A stretch of 64,000 bases of DNA from an uncultured Alphaproteobacteria bacterium (GCA_943787225.1 CALSLP010000001.1:744001-808000), one strand, 5' to 3'; shown: positions 1 to 9,377, counted from the first letter of the stretch. The notes: generated by a model not told the origin, from the sequence alone. Numbers and translations: made by a program.

Positions 1-633
1 GAAAACCTGTCCTGTGTGCGCGGCGAACGCCTGGTCTTTAGCGGGCTGGAATTCGCCATCGACCCCGGAACGGCCTTGGTCCTAACCGGCAGCAACGGCT
101 CTGGCAAAACCAGCCTGCTGCGCGTCATGGCCAGTCTCACCCATCCAACCGCCGGGCACCTCGCCTGGCAGGATGGGCCGGTCGCCGACGACCCCGAACG
201 TCATCACAACCGGCTGCATTATGTCGGACATCTCGACGCTCTCAAGCCCGTGTTATCAGTCCGCGAAAATCTCGAGACCTGGGCGCAGCTGCATGGCGGC
301 ACCGATAAAAAAATCGCTTTAGCATTAAAAAAACTGAGGCTAGAGGGCTTTGAAAATATCCCCGGGCGCTATTTATCGGCTGGCCAAAGACGCCGCCTTT
401 CTCTCGCACGGCTCGCCGCAAGCGACGCGCCACTCTGGCTCCTCGACGAACCAACCATCGCGCTTGATGCCGCATCGGTCGATGCCGTCCGCACTCTCAT
501 CGCCGAGCATCGTACCGCAGGCGGGATGGCGGTGATCGCCACCAATGTCGATCTGGGGATCACCGAGACCACCACCCTCAACCTGCTCGACTTTGCCCCC
601 GCCGAAGAAGATGTCTGGGAGGGCGTCACGTGA
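1..633 (+). CDS. ccmA: Cytochrome c biogenesis heme exporter ATPase CcmA (5' end outside window)
   Basis: This is the ABC-type ATPase of the CcmABCD complex, which releases holo-CcmE after heme loading at the cytoplasmic membrane. The frame is open from base 1, so the true start lies upstream; a GTG at 16 is internal. Walker A (GSNGSGKTSLLR), the ABC signature (LSAGQRRRLSLARL) and Walker B (LWLLDEP) are all visible. The size fits the family of about 205 residues. The stop codon overlaps the GTG start of ccmB by four bases, indicating translational coupling. It opens a nine-gene ccm operon in canonical order. The only oddity is the truncation by the window edge. Confidence 0.95.
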   Translation, partial: ENLSCVRGERLVFSGLEFAIDPGTALVLTGSNGSGKTSLLRVMASLTHPTAGHLAWQDGPVADDPERHHNRLHYVGHLDALKPVLSVRENLETWAQLHGGTDKKIALALKKLRLEGFENIPGRYLSAGQRRRLSLARLAASDAPLWLLDEPTIALDAASVDAVRTLIAEHRTAGGMAVIATNVDLGITETTTLNLLDFAPAEEDVWEGVT

Positions 634-1295
634 GCGCGCTCGTCCTGATCCTACGCCGCGAAATGCGGCTCGCCCTGCGCCAGATCGGCGATAGCGCGAT
701 CATCGTCCTGTTTTTCGTTCTCGCCGCCGTGCTGTTCCCGTTTGGTGTCGGACCAGAGCCCAACATGCTCGCCCGCATGGCGCCGGGCGTCGTCTGGGTG
801 ACCGCCTTGCTGGCCGCCATGCTGTCATTCGAACGCCTGTTCACACCGGATTTTGAAGATGGCAGCCTCGAGCAACTCGCCCTCGGCCCGGCCCCGCTGG
901 AGATGGTCGCCCTGGCCAAGGCGGCAGCACATTGGCTCACAACCGGTTTGCCGCTGATGATTGCCGCGCCTTTGATTGCGGTACTCTACCGACTGCCGGA
1001 TTCGGGCTATGGCGCGCTAATGACCACGATGGCGCTCGGAACGCCAACAATCAGCCTGATTGGCACGGTAGGTGCCGCGCTCACACTGGGCTCACGGCGC
1101 GGCGGTGTTCTGCTGTCTTTACTGGTGATCCCGCTCATCGTGCCTGTGCTGATTTTTGGCACGGCGGCGATTGATGCCGCAATCGGTGGATTTCCAGTGC
1201 GTCAGCACCTTATGTTAATGGGTGGGTTTTTACTCGGCGCCCTTGTTTTAACACCGCTGGCGACGGCTGCGGCATTGCGCCAGGCGCTCGAATAG
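630..1295 (+). CDS. ccmB: Heme exporter membrane subunit CcmB
   Basis: CcmB is the integral-membrane partner of CcmA in System I cytochrome c maturation. The 221-residue product begins with an arginine-rich cytoplasmic segment (LRREMRLALRQ), followed by about six hydrophobic segments, the family pattern. The motif FERLFTPDFEDGSLEQL in the first loop is characteristic of CcmB. The start is GTG at 630, overlapping the ccmA stop (GTGA). A 172-base gap follows before ccmC, the only sizeable gap in the operon, so an internal promoter there is possible but none was recognised. Confidence 0.95.
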   Translation: MSALVLILRREMRLALRQIGDSAIIVLFFVLAAVLFPFGVGPEPNMLARMAPGVVWVTALLAAMLSFERLFTPDFEDGSLEQLALGPAPLEMVALAKAAAHWLTTGLPLMIAAPLIAVLYRLPDSGYGALMTTMALGTPTISLIGTVGAALTLGSRRGGVLLSLLVIPLIVPVLIFGTAAIDAAIGGFPVRQHLMLMGGFLLGALVLTPLATAAALRQALE

Positions 1296-1467
1296 CCCGC
1301 AATACGCAGCTTCTTTGCATAAATAGCTGGAATCGCCGGAATAATATGGTTAACGAAACGTTCAACTCTATGTGTAACCTATAGTTTTGAACTTCACATA
1401 ACGCTGCCGAAACACCATATTCTCAGGTGCCGGGCATAAGACAGGGCAGATCTGCCAACAGGGGAAG

Positions 1468-2202
1468 ATGATACAGCAATACGCCAACCCAGCCCGGTTT
1501 AACCGTCTCGCCGCAACTCTCATGCCCTGGTTTGCCTGGCCTGCCGGGATTCTGATCGTTGTCGGACTCTATTTTGCCCTGTTTAATTCGCCGCCGGATT
1601 ATCAGCAGGGCGACACCGTCCGCATTATGTATGTCCACGTTCCCGCCGCGTGGATGGCGTTGTTCGTTTATACCTCGATGGCCCTTTCAAGCGCCGTCGG
1701 TCTGATCTGGAAACACCCTTTAGCGCATCTCTCCGCCCAGGCCGCGGCCCCCATCGGCGCCTGTTTTACTTTTGTCTGCCTGCTCACCGGTTCCCTCTGG
1801 GGAAAACCGATGTGGGGCACATGGTGGGTTTGGGATGCACGACTGACTTCAGTTCTCATCCTGTTTTTTCTCTATCTCGGGTTTATGGCGCTGCAAAATG
1901 CCTTCGACGATCCGGCACGCGGCGAACGTTCCGCCGCCATCCTGGCGATTATCGGCTTTATCAATGTGCCGATAATCAAGTTTTCAGTCGATTGGTGGAA
2001 CACACTGCATCAACCCGCCAGTGTCGTGAAAATGTCCGGCCCCGCGATTCACTCATCAATGCTGATCCCGCTCTTTATGATGGGGATCGGGTTCACGCTG
2101 TATTTCTGCGCTCTTCTTTTACTCCGAATGAAGACCTTGATGTTAGCGCGCCGCGCCCGCGGCATGAGCATGGCACAGCTTCATCAACAGACTGCGGAAT
2201 AG
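1468..2202 (+). CDS. ccmC: Heme handling membrane protein CcmC
   Basis: CcmC binds heme at the periplasmic face through its WWD domain and attaches it covalently to CcmE. The 244-residue product has six predicted membrane segments, and the tryptophan-rich loop WGKPMWGTWWVWDARLTS is diagnostic. Conserved periplasmic histidines flank it (HVPAAW near residue 57 and H in NTLHQPAS). The ATG follows GGGGAAG at short distance. ccmD starts 10 bases after the stop. Length and order match other alphaproteobacterial ccm operons. Confidence 0.96.
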   Translation: MIQQYANPARFNRLAATLMPWFAWPAGILIVVGLYFALFNSPPDYQQGDTVRIMYVHVPAAWMALFVYTSMALSSAVGLIWKHPLAHLSAQAAAPIGACFTFVCLLTGSLWGKPMWGTWWVWDARLTSVLILFFLYLGFMALQNAFDDPARGERSAAILAIIGFINVPIIKFSVDWWNTLHQPASVVKMSGPAIHSSMLIPLFMMGIGFTLYFCALLLLRMKTLMLARRARGMSMAQLHQQTAE

Positions 2203-2212
2203 GAGATCAGAC

Positions 2213-2419
2213 ATGCAAATGATTTCCGATTTTCTCGCGATGGGCGGGTATGGCGGATTTATCTGGAGCGCTTATGGTGCCGTTGCCGTCATCCTGATAG
2301 GTCTCTTAGTCATATCGCTGCGTGAATTGCGAACCACCTCCGCCGAAGTCGCGGCGCTGGAAGCCAATTCACCACGGCGCCGCCGCAACAACGCCGATAA
2401 CAAGGACGCCACATCGTGA
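2213..2419 (+). CDS. ccmD: Small heme exporter protein CcmD
   Basis: CcmD is a short membrane protein that stabilises the CcmABC-CcmE complex. This 68-residue product has one hydrophobic segment (about residues 12-38) followed by a basic, charged tail, the usual CcmD design. Sequence conservation in the family is weak, so position between ccmC and ccmE carries most of the weight. A GGAG Shine-Dalgarno lies just upstream of the ATG. Its TGA overlaps the GTG start of ccmE. Confidence 0.88.
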   Translation: MQMISDFLAMGGYGGFIWSAYGAVAVILIGLLVISLRELRTTSAEVAALEANSPRRRRNNADNKDATS

Positions 2420-2868
2420 CCCGCAAACAGCGCCGGATGAACTTTATCGTTTTGGGATTGCTGACATTGGGTGTCGCGGCAGCTTTGGTGCTGACCGCAC
2501 TCGAAGACAAAATCGTCTTCTTTTATAGCCCGACGGATGTCGCGACCAAAAAACACATTCCCACCAACCAGCAGGTTCGCGTTGGCGGATTGGTCAAGCA
2601 AGGCAGCTGGAAAAAGCCAACCAACGATCTGACCCATAGATTCACGGTCACCGATCTTCGTCACGATATTCCGATATCTTATAAAGGGATCATTCCGGAT
2701 ATTTTTCGCGAAGGCCAAGGCGTCGTCGTTCTCGGAAAATTACAGGCCAATGGAAACTTTCAGGCTGATGAAGTTCTCGCCAAACATGATGAAAAATACA
2801 TGCCGCCAGAAGTTGCTGAGGCTTTGAAAAAATCCGGTATGTGGAAGCACACGGAAGACGCCAAATGA
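2416..2868 (+). CDS. ccmE: Periplasmic heme chaperone CcmE
   Basis: CcmE receives heme on a conserved histidine and hands it to the CcmF/H ligation complex. The 150-residue protein has an N-terminal membrane anchor (about residues 8-30) and an OB-fold domain. The heme-binding motif VLAKHDEKYMPPEV near residues 121-134 holds the histidine used for the covalent heme bond and the following tyrosine. The start is GTG overlapping ccmD. Its stop overlaps the ATG of ccmF in ATGA. Confidence 0.96.
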   Translation: MTRKQRRMNFIVLGLLTLGVAAALVLTALEDKIVFFYSPTDVATKKHIPTNQQVRVGGLVKQGSWKKPTNDLTHRFTVTDLRHDIPISYKGIIPDIFREGQGVVVLGKLQANGNFQADEVLAKHDEKYMPPEVAEALKKSGMWKHTEDAK

Positions 2869-4886
2869 TCGCAGAAATTGGACAATTCGCCCTCATATTG
2901 GCGCTGGTCATCGCGATCATTCAAGGGACAATACCGCTCGCCGGTGCTGCCCTGAACCGCGCCCAATGGGTCGCGGTCGCAAGACCAGCGGCGCGTGGTC
3001 AGTTCCTGTTCGTGATCATCGCCTTCTGCTGTTTAACCCATGCCTATGTGACATCGGATTTTTCAGTCGCCAATGTTGCGCAAAACTCCCACACCTTGAA
3101 ACCGCTGCTCTATAAGGTCTCCGGCGTTTGGGGAAACCATGAAGGCTCAATGGTGCTTTGGGTCGCGATCCTTGCTCTGTTCGGTCTCGCTGTCGCCGAG
3201 TTCGGTACCGGCCTGCCGCCGACATTGCGGGCCCGCGTGCTCTCCATTCAAGGGCTAATCGGCGTCGCCTTTCTCGCCTTTATCCTTTTTACATCCAACC
3301 CGTTCCTGCGGCTCGACCCAGCCCCCTTGGAAGGCAATGGGCTTAACCCGATTCTGCAAGACCCCGGTCTCGCTTTTCATCCCCCGTTTCTTTATCTCGG
3401 CTATGTCGGGTTCTCGATGGCATTCTCGTTTGCTGTCGCGGCCTTGATCGAAGGCCGAGTTGACCCCGCCTGGGCCCGTTGGGTACGTCCCTGGACTCTC
3501 GCGGCATGGTGTGCGCTGACCGTCGGTATCGCGCTGGGCAGCTGGTGGGCTTATTACGAACTCGGCTGGGGCGGCTGGTGGTTCTGGGACCCGGTTGAAA
3601 ACGCGTCGTTTATTCCCTGGCTGATCGGCACCGCTTTGCTCCATTCAGCGGTCGTGGTCGAAAAGCGCGATGCGCTAAAAAGCTGGACGATCCTGCTCGC
3701 CATCCTGGCCTTCTCCATGTCCCTGCTCGGCACCTTCCTGGTGCGGTCTGGTGTCCTGACCTCAGTCCATGCCTTCGCCAGTGATCCCGAGCGCGGTGTC
3801 TTTATTCTCGGCCTGCTGGTCTTTGTGATCGGTGGCTCTCTGACGCTCTATGCGATCCGCGCACCGCAGCTTAAAGGCGGCGGGCTGTTCGCGCCGATAT
3901 CGCGCGAAGGCGCATTGGTTCTTAACAATCTGCTGCTCACCACCGGTGCTGCTGTCGTTCTGTTAGGCACCCTCTACCCGCTCATCCTCGATGCGTTTGG
4001 CGGTGGCAAAGTTTCGGTTGGGCCGCCCTTCTTTAATGCGACTTTTGTGCCTCTGATGGTACCGGTCATGTTGGCCGCTATCGTGGGGGCGATGCTGAGC
4101 TGGAAGCGCGCCGATATCGGCGCGGTGTTTGGTCGGCTCAAGATCGCTTTCTATATTGCTCTGATCGCGATTGGGGTGACGGCCTGGTTTGCCGGAAATC
4201 TCAAAGACGTTCTTGCCGCGGGCGGAATCGGTATCGCTGCCTGGATGATCGTCGGCAGTGCCCTTGAAATAGCAGAACGCGTCGCTTTGTTCAAAGGACC
4301 TCTATCCAGTTCATGGCGCCGCGCCGTCGGCCTGCCGCGTTCAGCCTGGGGCATGGCGATTGCGCATGGTGCTGTCGGTATCATGGTTGCCGGGATCACC
4401 GCGTCATCGGCCTGGCGGGTCGAGAAAATTCAGCTTATGGCACCGGGCGATATCATAACCGTTTCCGGATATAGCCTGAAATTTGAGGGGGCCAAGCCAA
4501 TCAAGGGCCCCAACTATCATGGCGAACGGGGTTTGTTCACGGTTACCAAAAATGGCAAAGCCGTAACGACACTGACGCCTGAAAAGCGCGAGTATCCGGC
4601 CGAGCGTAGTCAAACCACGGAAGCCGGTATTCTGACGATGGTCAGTGGCGATCTCTATGCCGTGCTCGGCGATAAGAGCAAGAACCCCGCCAAGGGCGGC
4701 GCATCATGGAGTACGCGGATCTATTTCAATCCGCTGGTCGCCTGGATCTGGGTCGGAGCGATTTTGATGGCCGGCGGTGGTCTGGTTTCTTTGACCGACC
4801 GGCGCCATCGTATCGGCGCCCCCAAGACCGCCCGGAAAGCCGCCAAGAAATCTGATGACATTAAGCCAGAACCGGTGAGCGCCTGA
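2865..4886 (+). CDS. ccmF: Cytochrome c heme lyase subunit CcmF
   Basis: CcmF is the large membrane protein of the heme ligation complex, which reduces CcmE-bound heme and passes it to apocytochrome c. I place the start at ATG 2865 (MIAEIGQFALI), overlapping the ccmE stop, giving 673 residues. An upstream in-frame ATG at 2841 lies inside ccmE and is unlikely. The WWD signature GWGGWWFWDPVENASF is present, with many hydrophobic segments and conserved histidines (AFHPPFLYLGYVG, HSAVVVEKR). A soluble periplasmic domain lies near the C-terminus (about residues 520-620). One base separates its stop from the next ATG. Confidence 0.96.
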   Translation: MIAEIGQFALILALVIAIIQGTIPLAGAALNRAQWVAVARPAARGQFLFVIIAFCCLTHAYVTSDFSVANVAQNSHTLKPLLYKVSGVWGNHEGSMVLWVAILALFGLAVAEFGTGLPPTLRARVLSIQGLIGVAFLAFILFTSNPFLRLDPAPLEGNGLNPILQDPGLAFHPPFLYLGYVGFSMAFSFAVAALIEGRVDPAWARWVRPWTLAAWCALTVGIALGSWWAYYELGWGGWWFWDPVENASFIPWLIGTALLHSAVVVEKRDALKSWTILLAILAFSMSLLGTFLVRSGVLTSVHAFASDPERGVFILGLLVFVIGGSLTLYAIRAPQLKGGGLFAPISREGALVLNNLLLTTGAAVVLLGTLYPLILDAFGGGKVSVGPPFFNATFVPLMVPVMLAAIVGAMLSWKRADIGAVFGRLKIAFYIALIAIGVTAWFAGNLKDVLAAGGIGIAAWMIVGSALEIAERVALFKGPLSSSWRRAVGLPRSAWGMAIAHGAVGIMVAGITASSAWRVEKIQLMAPGDIITVSGYSLKFEGAKPIKGPNYHGERGLFTVTKNGKAVTTLTPEKREYPAERSQTTEAGILTMVSGDLYAVLGDKSKNPAKGGASWSTRIYFNPLVAWIWVGAILMAGGGLVSLTDRRHRIGAPKTARKAAKKSDDIKPEPVSA

Positions 4887-4887
4887 C

Positions 4888-5439
4888 ATGACCGCGAAGT
4901 TGCGTCTCAGCTATTACCTACCAGTCATTATCGTATTGCTCCTCGCTGCAATATTCTGGTCCTACCTCGGCGAGATCAAAGACGGAAAATCGATTCAGGA
5001 TCTGCCCTCCGCCCTGATCGATAAACCGGCACCCGTCTTTAAGCTGCCGGGCATTGAAACCACTGACAAAGGTTTCGATAGCGCTGTTCTTAAGGGCAAG
5101 GTGACCCTGGTCAATGTCTGGGCGAGCTGGTGTGCCCCCTGCCGCATCGAGCACCCGAGAATGATGCAGCTGGCCCGCGAAGGGGTGGCGATTTACGGCA
5201 TCAACTATAAAGACACGCCAGAGGCGGCGAAGGGGTTTCTCGCAGAACTCGGTAATCCCTATAAAACAGTTGGCGCCGATCGGACGGGGAAAGTGTCCAT
5301 CGACTGGGGCGTCTATGGCTATCCCGAGACATTTGTCATCGACCCAAAGGGGCGCATCCGCTACCGCCATGTTGGCCCGATCATGGCACAGGATCTAACC
5401 GACAAGATTCGTCCTCTGATTAAGGCGTTGAGCAAATGA
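4888..5439 (+). CDS. ccmG: Thiol:disulfide interchange protein CcmG/DsbE
   Basis: This membrane-anchored periplasmic thioredoxin keeps the CXXCH heme-binding cysteines of apocytochromes reduced. The 183-residue product has an N-terminal membrane anchor (about residues 9-28) and a thioredoxin fold with active site WASWCAPCRIEHP near residue 80. The cis-proline region YGYPETFVID is typical of CcmG. Its stop overlaps the ATG of ccmH (ATGA). Electrons would be expected from CcdA or DsbD, which is not in the window. Confidence 0.95.
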   Translation: MTAKLRLSYYLPVIIVLLLAAIFWSYLGEIKDGKSIQDLPSALIDKPAPVFKLPGIETTDKGFDSAVLKGKVTLVNVWASWCAPCRIEHPRMMQLAREGVAIYGINYKDTPEAAKGFLAELGNPYKTVGADRTGKVSIDWGVYGYPETFVIDPKGRIRYRHVGPIMAQDLTDKIRPLIKALSK

Positions 5440-5921
5440 TCACCTTGCGCCTTTTTGCCCTAATCCTCATTTCGATGCTCGGGCTATCGTCGGCCAATGC
5501 CGTGGAACCCAATGAGATTCTCAAAGACCCGGCTCTTGAACAACGCGCGCGGGCACTCAGCCAGGATTTACGCTGCGTGGTTTGCCAGAACCAGTCGATC
5601 GATGATTCAAATGCCGACCTTGCCCGCGACCTCCGCGTTGTGGTGCGCGCCCGCCTGACAGCCGGGGATACCGACAAGCAGGTAATGGATTTCGTGGTTG
5701 CCCGCTATGGTGAGTTTGTCCTTCTCAAACCACCAGTGAACGCCCGCACGTCATTGCTATGGGGTGGTCCTGCTCTGGTGCTGCTGTTTGGCGCCATTGG
5801 TCTGGTGTTGTGGTTCCGACGTCGTGGCTCTGCCACTGCAGAAGGCCTAAGTGCCGATGAAGAGAAACGCCTTGCCGCTCTGATGGATGACAACACTCCC
5901 AGTGGGGAAACAGATAAATGA
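5436..5921 (+). CDS. ccmH: Cytochrome c maturation protein CcmH (CycL)
   Basis: This is a periplasmic thiol oxidoreductase subunit of the apocytochrome c/heme ligation complex. The 161-residue product has a signal peptide, the diagnostic motif LRCVVCQNQSIDDSNADLARDLR near residues 46-68 with the reactive LRCxxC pair, and a C-terminal membrane segment (about residues 105-127). It is the short CcmH form: the TPR part found in the fused E. coli protein is separate here as ccmI. Starts and stops overlap the neighbours or lie within a few bases. Confidence 0.95.
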   Translation: MITLRLFALILISMLGLSSANAVEPNEILKDPALEQRARALSQDLRCVVCQNQSIDDSNADLARDLRVVVRARLTAGDTDKQVMDFVVARYGEFVLLKPPVNARTSLLWGGPALVLLFGAIGLVLWFRRRGSATAEGLSADEEKRLAALMDDNTPSGETDK

Positions 5922-5925
5922 GTGA

Positions 5926-7389
5926 ATGCTGATGGTCTGGATGATTCTCGCCGCCATGGCCACCCTCGCGCTGGTCCTGATCCTGCGCCCCTTGCTGCGC
6001 CGTGAAGAACATGGCCCAAGCCGGGCGGAATATGACACCAGAATTTACAAGGACCAGCTCAACGAGCTTGAACGGGATACCGCCCGTGGTGTGATTGCAG
6101 AGGAAGCCGCCCGCGCCGCCCGCACCGAAATCGCTCGACGGCTTATAGCGGCAGACGAAGAAGCCAAGGCAACCGCACCAGAGACAACAACGACATCAAG
6201 CAAGGCGATGGCCGCGATTGTCGGGGTCGCTATTCCGGCTCTGGCGCTCGGCATATATGCCGTCACCGGCTCACCACACCTGCCCGCTCAACCCGGGGCA
6301 GAAATGCAGGCAAAAGCCAAAGCCCTGAAGGGCTCAAAGACGGCAGCCGCAGCGCCGGATTTAAACACCATCGTCGTGCAGCTGGCTGAGCGGCTGAAAC
6401 AACGCCCCAACGATCTCGAAGGATGGCGACTCTATGCCCGTTCTCTCGTAGGCATGCGGCGCTTCGCTGACGCGGTTGCCGCCTATCAGCAGGCAACGAC
6501 ACTGGCGCCGAAAGATGCCGACCTTTGGTCGCAACTGGCGGAAACCCAGATAACCGCCGCTGGCGGCAGTGTGACTCCCGCGGCGCGCCAAACACTTGAA
6601 AAAGCCTTGCTCGTTGATCCTGCTGAGCCCCGGGCACGCTACTATGTCGGGCTGGCCGCAAGGCAGGCCGGGGCGATCAAACAGGCGCTTAAAATCTGGC
6701 TCGATCTCGAAGCAGATTCGGCGCCAAACGCGCCGTGGCGGAAGCTGCTGGGTGAGCGCATTGGGAAGACCGCCAAGGCGAATGGTATCTCGGCAAACGC
6801 GCTCGCCGCGATGCGTAAAAATGCGGGTGCAGGGCTGAGCCCCGCCGTCGCTGGTGAAAAACAAGTAGCGGAAAACACCCAGCAACCCGGCCCCACAGCC
6901 GATGATGTCAAAGCGGCACAGCAGATGTCCGCCGAAGATCGACTGGCGATGATCCGCGGCATGGTCGGACGGCTCGCCGACAAGATGAAGGACGATCCCA
7001 ATAATGCTGAAGGCTGGCTACGGCTGGGACGCTCCTACGGCGTGCTCAACGAACCTGCGAAATCGCGCGATGCCTATGCCAAAGCTGCTGCCCTGAAACC
7101 AAAGGACCTGGCCGTTTTGACGGCCTATGCGGACGCGATTGCAAAAGCGGCGACACCAGGGGCACCAATGCCAAAACTGCTAGCCGATGTTTCCGACCGT
7201 ATCCTCGCCCTGCAGCCGACCCATGGCGGCGCCTTATGGTTTAGTGGTATTGCGAAAATGGAAGCCAATGACAAGGCGGGCGCCCGCGAACGCTGGTCTC
7301 GACTGCTGAATGTCCTGCAACCCGGCAGCGCACAGCACGATCAGGTAAAAGAGCAGATCAAAGCGTTGGATCAACCTGCCAAACCATGA
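5926..7389 (+). CDS. ccmI: Cytochrome c biogenesis protein CcmI (TPR apocytochrome chaperone)
   Basis: CcmI binds apocytochrome c and presents it to the ligation complex. The 487-residue protein begins with a membrane segment and the family hallmark YDTRIYKDQLNELERDTARG (about residues 35-55), then a second hydrophobic segment (about residues 87-107) and a periplasmic region with TPR units (around 140-210 and 350-470). The start ATG 5926 lies four bases after the ccmH stop; an ATG overlapping that stop is out of frame and soon terminated. This is the last gene of the ccm operon. No clear terminator was seen in the 80 bases after it. Confidence 0.93.
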   Translation: MLMVWMILAAMATLALVLILRPLLRREEHGPSRAEYDTRIYKDQLNELERDTARGVIAEEAARAARTEIARRLIAADEEAKATAPETTTTSSKAMAAIVGVAIPALALGIYAVTGSPHLPAQPGAEMQAKAKALKGSKTAAAAPDLNTIVVQLAERLKQRPNDLEGWRLYARSLVGMRRFADAVAAYQQATTLAPKDADLWSQLAETQITAAGGSVTPAARQTLEKALLVDPAEPRARYYVGLAARQAGAIKQALKIWLDLEADSAPNAPWRKLLGERIGKTAKANGISANALAAMRKNAGAGLSPAVAGEKQVAENTQQPGPTADDVKAAQQMSAEDRLAMIRGMVGRLADKMKDDPNNAEGWLRLGRSYGVLNEPAKSRDAYAKAAALKPKDLAVLTAYADAIAKAATPGAPMPKLLADVSDRILALQPTHGGALWFSGIAKMEANDKAGARERWSRLLNVLQPGSAQHDQVKEQIKALDQPAKP

Positions 7390-7508
7390 GGCGGCGCTGG
7401 CGACGGCCAGAAAGATCGGTAAAATAGCGCGATAACTGGCTATCCTGAGCGCCAATAATCGTTACACTTATGATATCAAACGATAATAAATATATTAGAG
7501 AAAATGCC

Positions 7509-7871
7509 ATGGCAGCACAGCGGGACAAATCCAGAACCATACCCGGCACGACGGTTTTCGACGGGGCGGAATCACGCAAGGGCTATCGTATCAACAAATT
7601 CGCGATGTCTTTTACCAAACCGGAGAACCGCACTGCTTTCACGGCAGATGAAGAAGCCTATATGGAAAGCTGGAGCCTCAGCGACCCGGAAAGACAGTTC
7701 CTGCGCGACCGCGATTATCGTGGGCTGATCGAGGAATGCGGTGGCAATATTTATATGATTATGAAGCTCGGGACCTGCACCGGTCATGGGCTGTATCATG
7801 TTGGCGCCCAGCTGCGCGGCCAGACCTTTGAAGAGTTTATGGCCACCCGCACGGCCTCAGGAGCACGCTGA
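7509..7871 (+). CDS. ligA: Protocatechuate 4,5-dioxygenase small (alpha) subunit, LigA-like
   Basis: LigA caps the active site of the class III extradiol dioxygenase LigAB, which opens the protocatechuate ring between C4 and C5. The translation carries family features such as FTADEEAYMESWSLSDPE and GLIEECGGNIYMIMKLG. I prefer the ATG at 7509 (MAAQRDKS, 120 residues); an in-frame ATG at 7470 adds 13 AT-rich codons. One base separates its stop from the ligB start, so the two form a heterodimer-encoding pair. No other meta-cleavage genes (ligC, ligI, ligJ) are adjacent, so substrate could also be gallate or a related catechol acid. Confidence 0.87.
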   Translation: MAAQRDKSRTIPGTTVFDGAESRKGYRINKFAMSFTKPENRTAFTADEEAYMESWSLSDPERQFLRDRDYRGLIEECGGNIYMIMKLGTCTGHGLYHVGAQLRGQTFEEFMATRTASGAR

Positions 7872-7872
7872 A

Positions 7873-8712
7873 ATGGCAAAGATCGTCGGCGGTATAGGCA
7901 CCTCGCATGTTCCTTCAATTGGCAAAGCCTATGATATGGGCCAGCAGGAAGAGCCCGACTGGAAGCCGGTCTTTGACGCCTATAAGCCCGTCCAAAAATG
8001 GCTGGTGGATCTAAAACCGGACGTCGCCATCGTGGTTTATAACGACCACGGCTCAAGCATGTTTTTTGACAAATATCCGACCTTCGCCATTGGCGCGGCG
8101 GACAGCTATCCGATTGGCGATGAAGGCTGGGGACCGCGCCCGTTGCCCGACGTTCCGGGCAACCCGGAGTTCTCCTGGCACCTTGCTGAAGAGCTCGTCT
8201 ATAACGAGTTCGACATGACGGTCTGTCAGGAACTATCCGTTGAACACGGCTTTCTCGTGCCGATGAATTTATGTTTTCCGCATGAACCCAGCTGGCCGGT
8301 AAAGACCGTGCCCATCGCGATCAATGTCATCCAGCACCCGCTGCCTACAGCATTGCGCTGTTACAAACTCGGGCAGGCAATTCGTCAGGCCGTTGAAGCC
8401 TGTGAGGATGATCTTCGGGTTGTCATCTTTGGCACTGGCGGCATGTCACACCAGCTCAACGGCGCACGGTTCGGGCATCTCAATAATGCGTTTGATAACG
8501 ACTTCCTCGACAAGATCGAGTCCGACCCCTTGGCACTGACCAAGCTGACCCATCAGCAAATCATGGAAGAGGCCGGCGCAGAAGCGGTTGAGCTGATCAT
8601 GTGGCTCACCATGCGGGGCGCTTTATCCGACGATTTAACCCGCGTACATCGCAATTACTATGCGCCCATGACCACCGGCATGGGGCTGATCGCGTTAGAG
8701 GAAAACGCTTAG
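7873..8712 (+). CDS. ligB: Protocatechuate 4,5-dioxygenase catalytic (beta) subunit, LigB-like
   Basis: LigB is the Fe(II)-containing catalytic subunit of protocatechuate 4,5-dioxygenase. With the start at ATG 7873 (MAKIVGGIGTSHVP) the protein has 279 residues, the family size. Candidate metal and acid/base residues are visible: H12 in GTSHVPSIG, H59 in YNDHGSSMFF, and a later histidine in FGTGGMSHQLNG. The open frame extends upstream to 7786 inside ligA, but that part has no family resemblance. The C-terminus (YYAPMTTGMGLIALEE) also matches the family. A 206-base gap with no recognised gene follows. Confidence 0.92.
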   Translation: MAKIVGGIGTSHVPSIGKAYDMGQQEEPDWKPVFDAYKPVQKWLVDLKPDVAIVVYNDHGSSMFFDKYPTFAIGAADSYPIGDEGWGPRPLPDVPGNPEFSWHLAEELVYNEFDMTVCQELSVEHGFLVPMNLCFPHEPSWPVKTVPIAINVIQHPLPTALRCYKLGQAIRQAVEACEDDLRVVIFGTGGMSHQLNGARFGHLNNAFDNDFLDKIESDPLALTKLTHQQIMEEAGAEAVELIMWLTMRGALSDDLTRVHRNYYAPMTTGMGLIALEENA

Positions 8713-8918
8713 GCTCTAGATTTATCGCTTCACTCTTTACCGAAAAACCCCATATCATAAAGACGGACAGGGTGTGATTGCCCGTCCCCAGAAACGACGC
8801 GTTTAAACTCATCTGTATCCCGGGAATTTCCGGGTGTTACTCGAGGCGTGGGGCTACCGTCCACCGAATTTGAGTTGAGTGACGCCGCCCCCGCCCTGCC
8901 TGTAAGGAGGGTCGCAGA

Positions 8919-9350
8919 ATGCATGTTGAACAAATTCTAAAGAGCAAGGGATCAGACGTGGTCACCGCGCGTGCCAGCGAAACCGTGGCGCAGGCCACGA
9001 TTCGGATGGAAGCAAATGCCATCGGAGCGTTGGTCATCGTCGATGACGAGGAAGTGCCGGTCGGCATCTTGTCAGAGCGCGATATCGCGCATGGCATTAA
9101 CGAATACGGGCCGCATTTATCCGCGACGCCGATTTCCTTATTGATGAGTGGAGATGTCGTCACCTGCCGGCCGGGGGATTTGATTGCCGATATCATGGCA
9201 ACCATGACCGAACGCCGAATCCGTCACCTGCCGGTTATTGATAACGGCAAGCTCGCCGGACTGGTCTCGATCGGCGACATGGTCAAGGAACGGCTCAACG
9301 AAATCGAAGGTGAAGCCAACGCCCTGCGCAGCTATATCGCCGGCGCGTAA
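8919..9350 (+). CDS. CBS-domain pair protein (nucleotide-sensing stress regulator type)
   Basis: The 143-residue protein consists almost entirely of two CBS domains, which together form an adenine-nucleotide-binding Bateman module. The first (about residues 1-60) contains GALVIVDDEEVPVGILSERDI and the second (about 70-130) IRHLPVIDNGKLAGLVSIGDMV. A strong Shine-Dalgarno AAGGAGG lies 7 bases before the ATG. Stand-alone CBS pairs are common in alphaproteobacteria and usually have no assigned partner. It stands alone between ligAB and a convergent VOC gene. Confidence 0.9.
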   Translation: MHVEQILKSKGSDVVTARASETVAQATIRMEANAIGALVIVDDEEVPVGILSERDIAHGINEYGPHLSATPISLLMSGDVVTCRPGDLIADIMATMTERRIRHLPVIDNGKLAGLVSIGDMVKERLNEIEGEANALRSYIAGA

Positions 9351-9377
9351 TAAAGCGACCCATACCGTTCGGGAGCG

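Noticed and set aside
1296-1467. Internal promoter or small gene between ccmB and ccmC
   Set aside because: No clear -35/-10 pair or ORF; the gap is only noted as larger than the other gaps in the operon.
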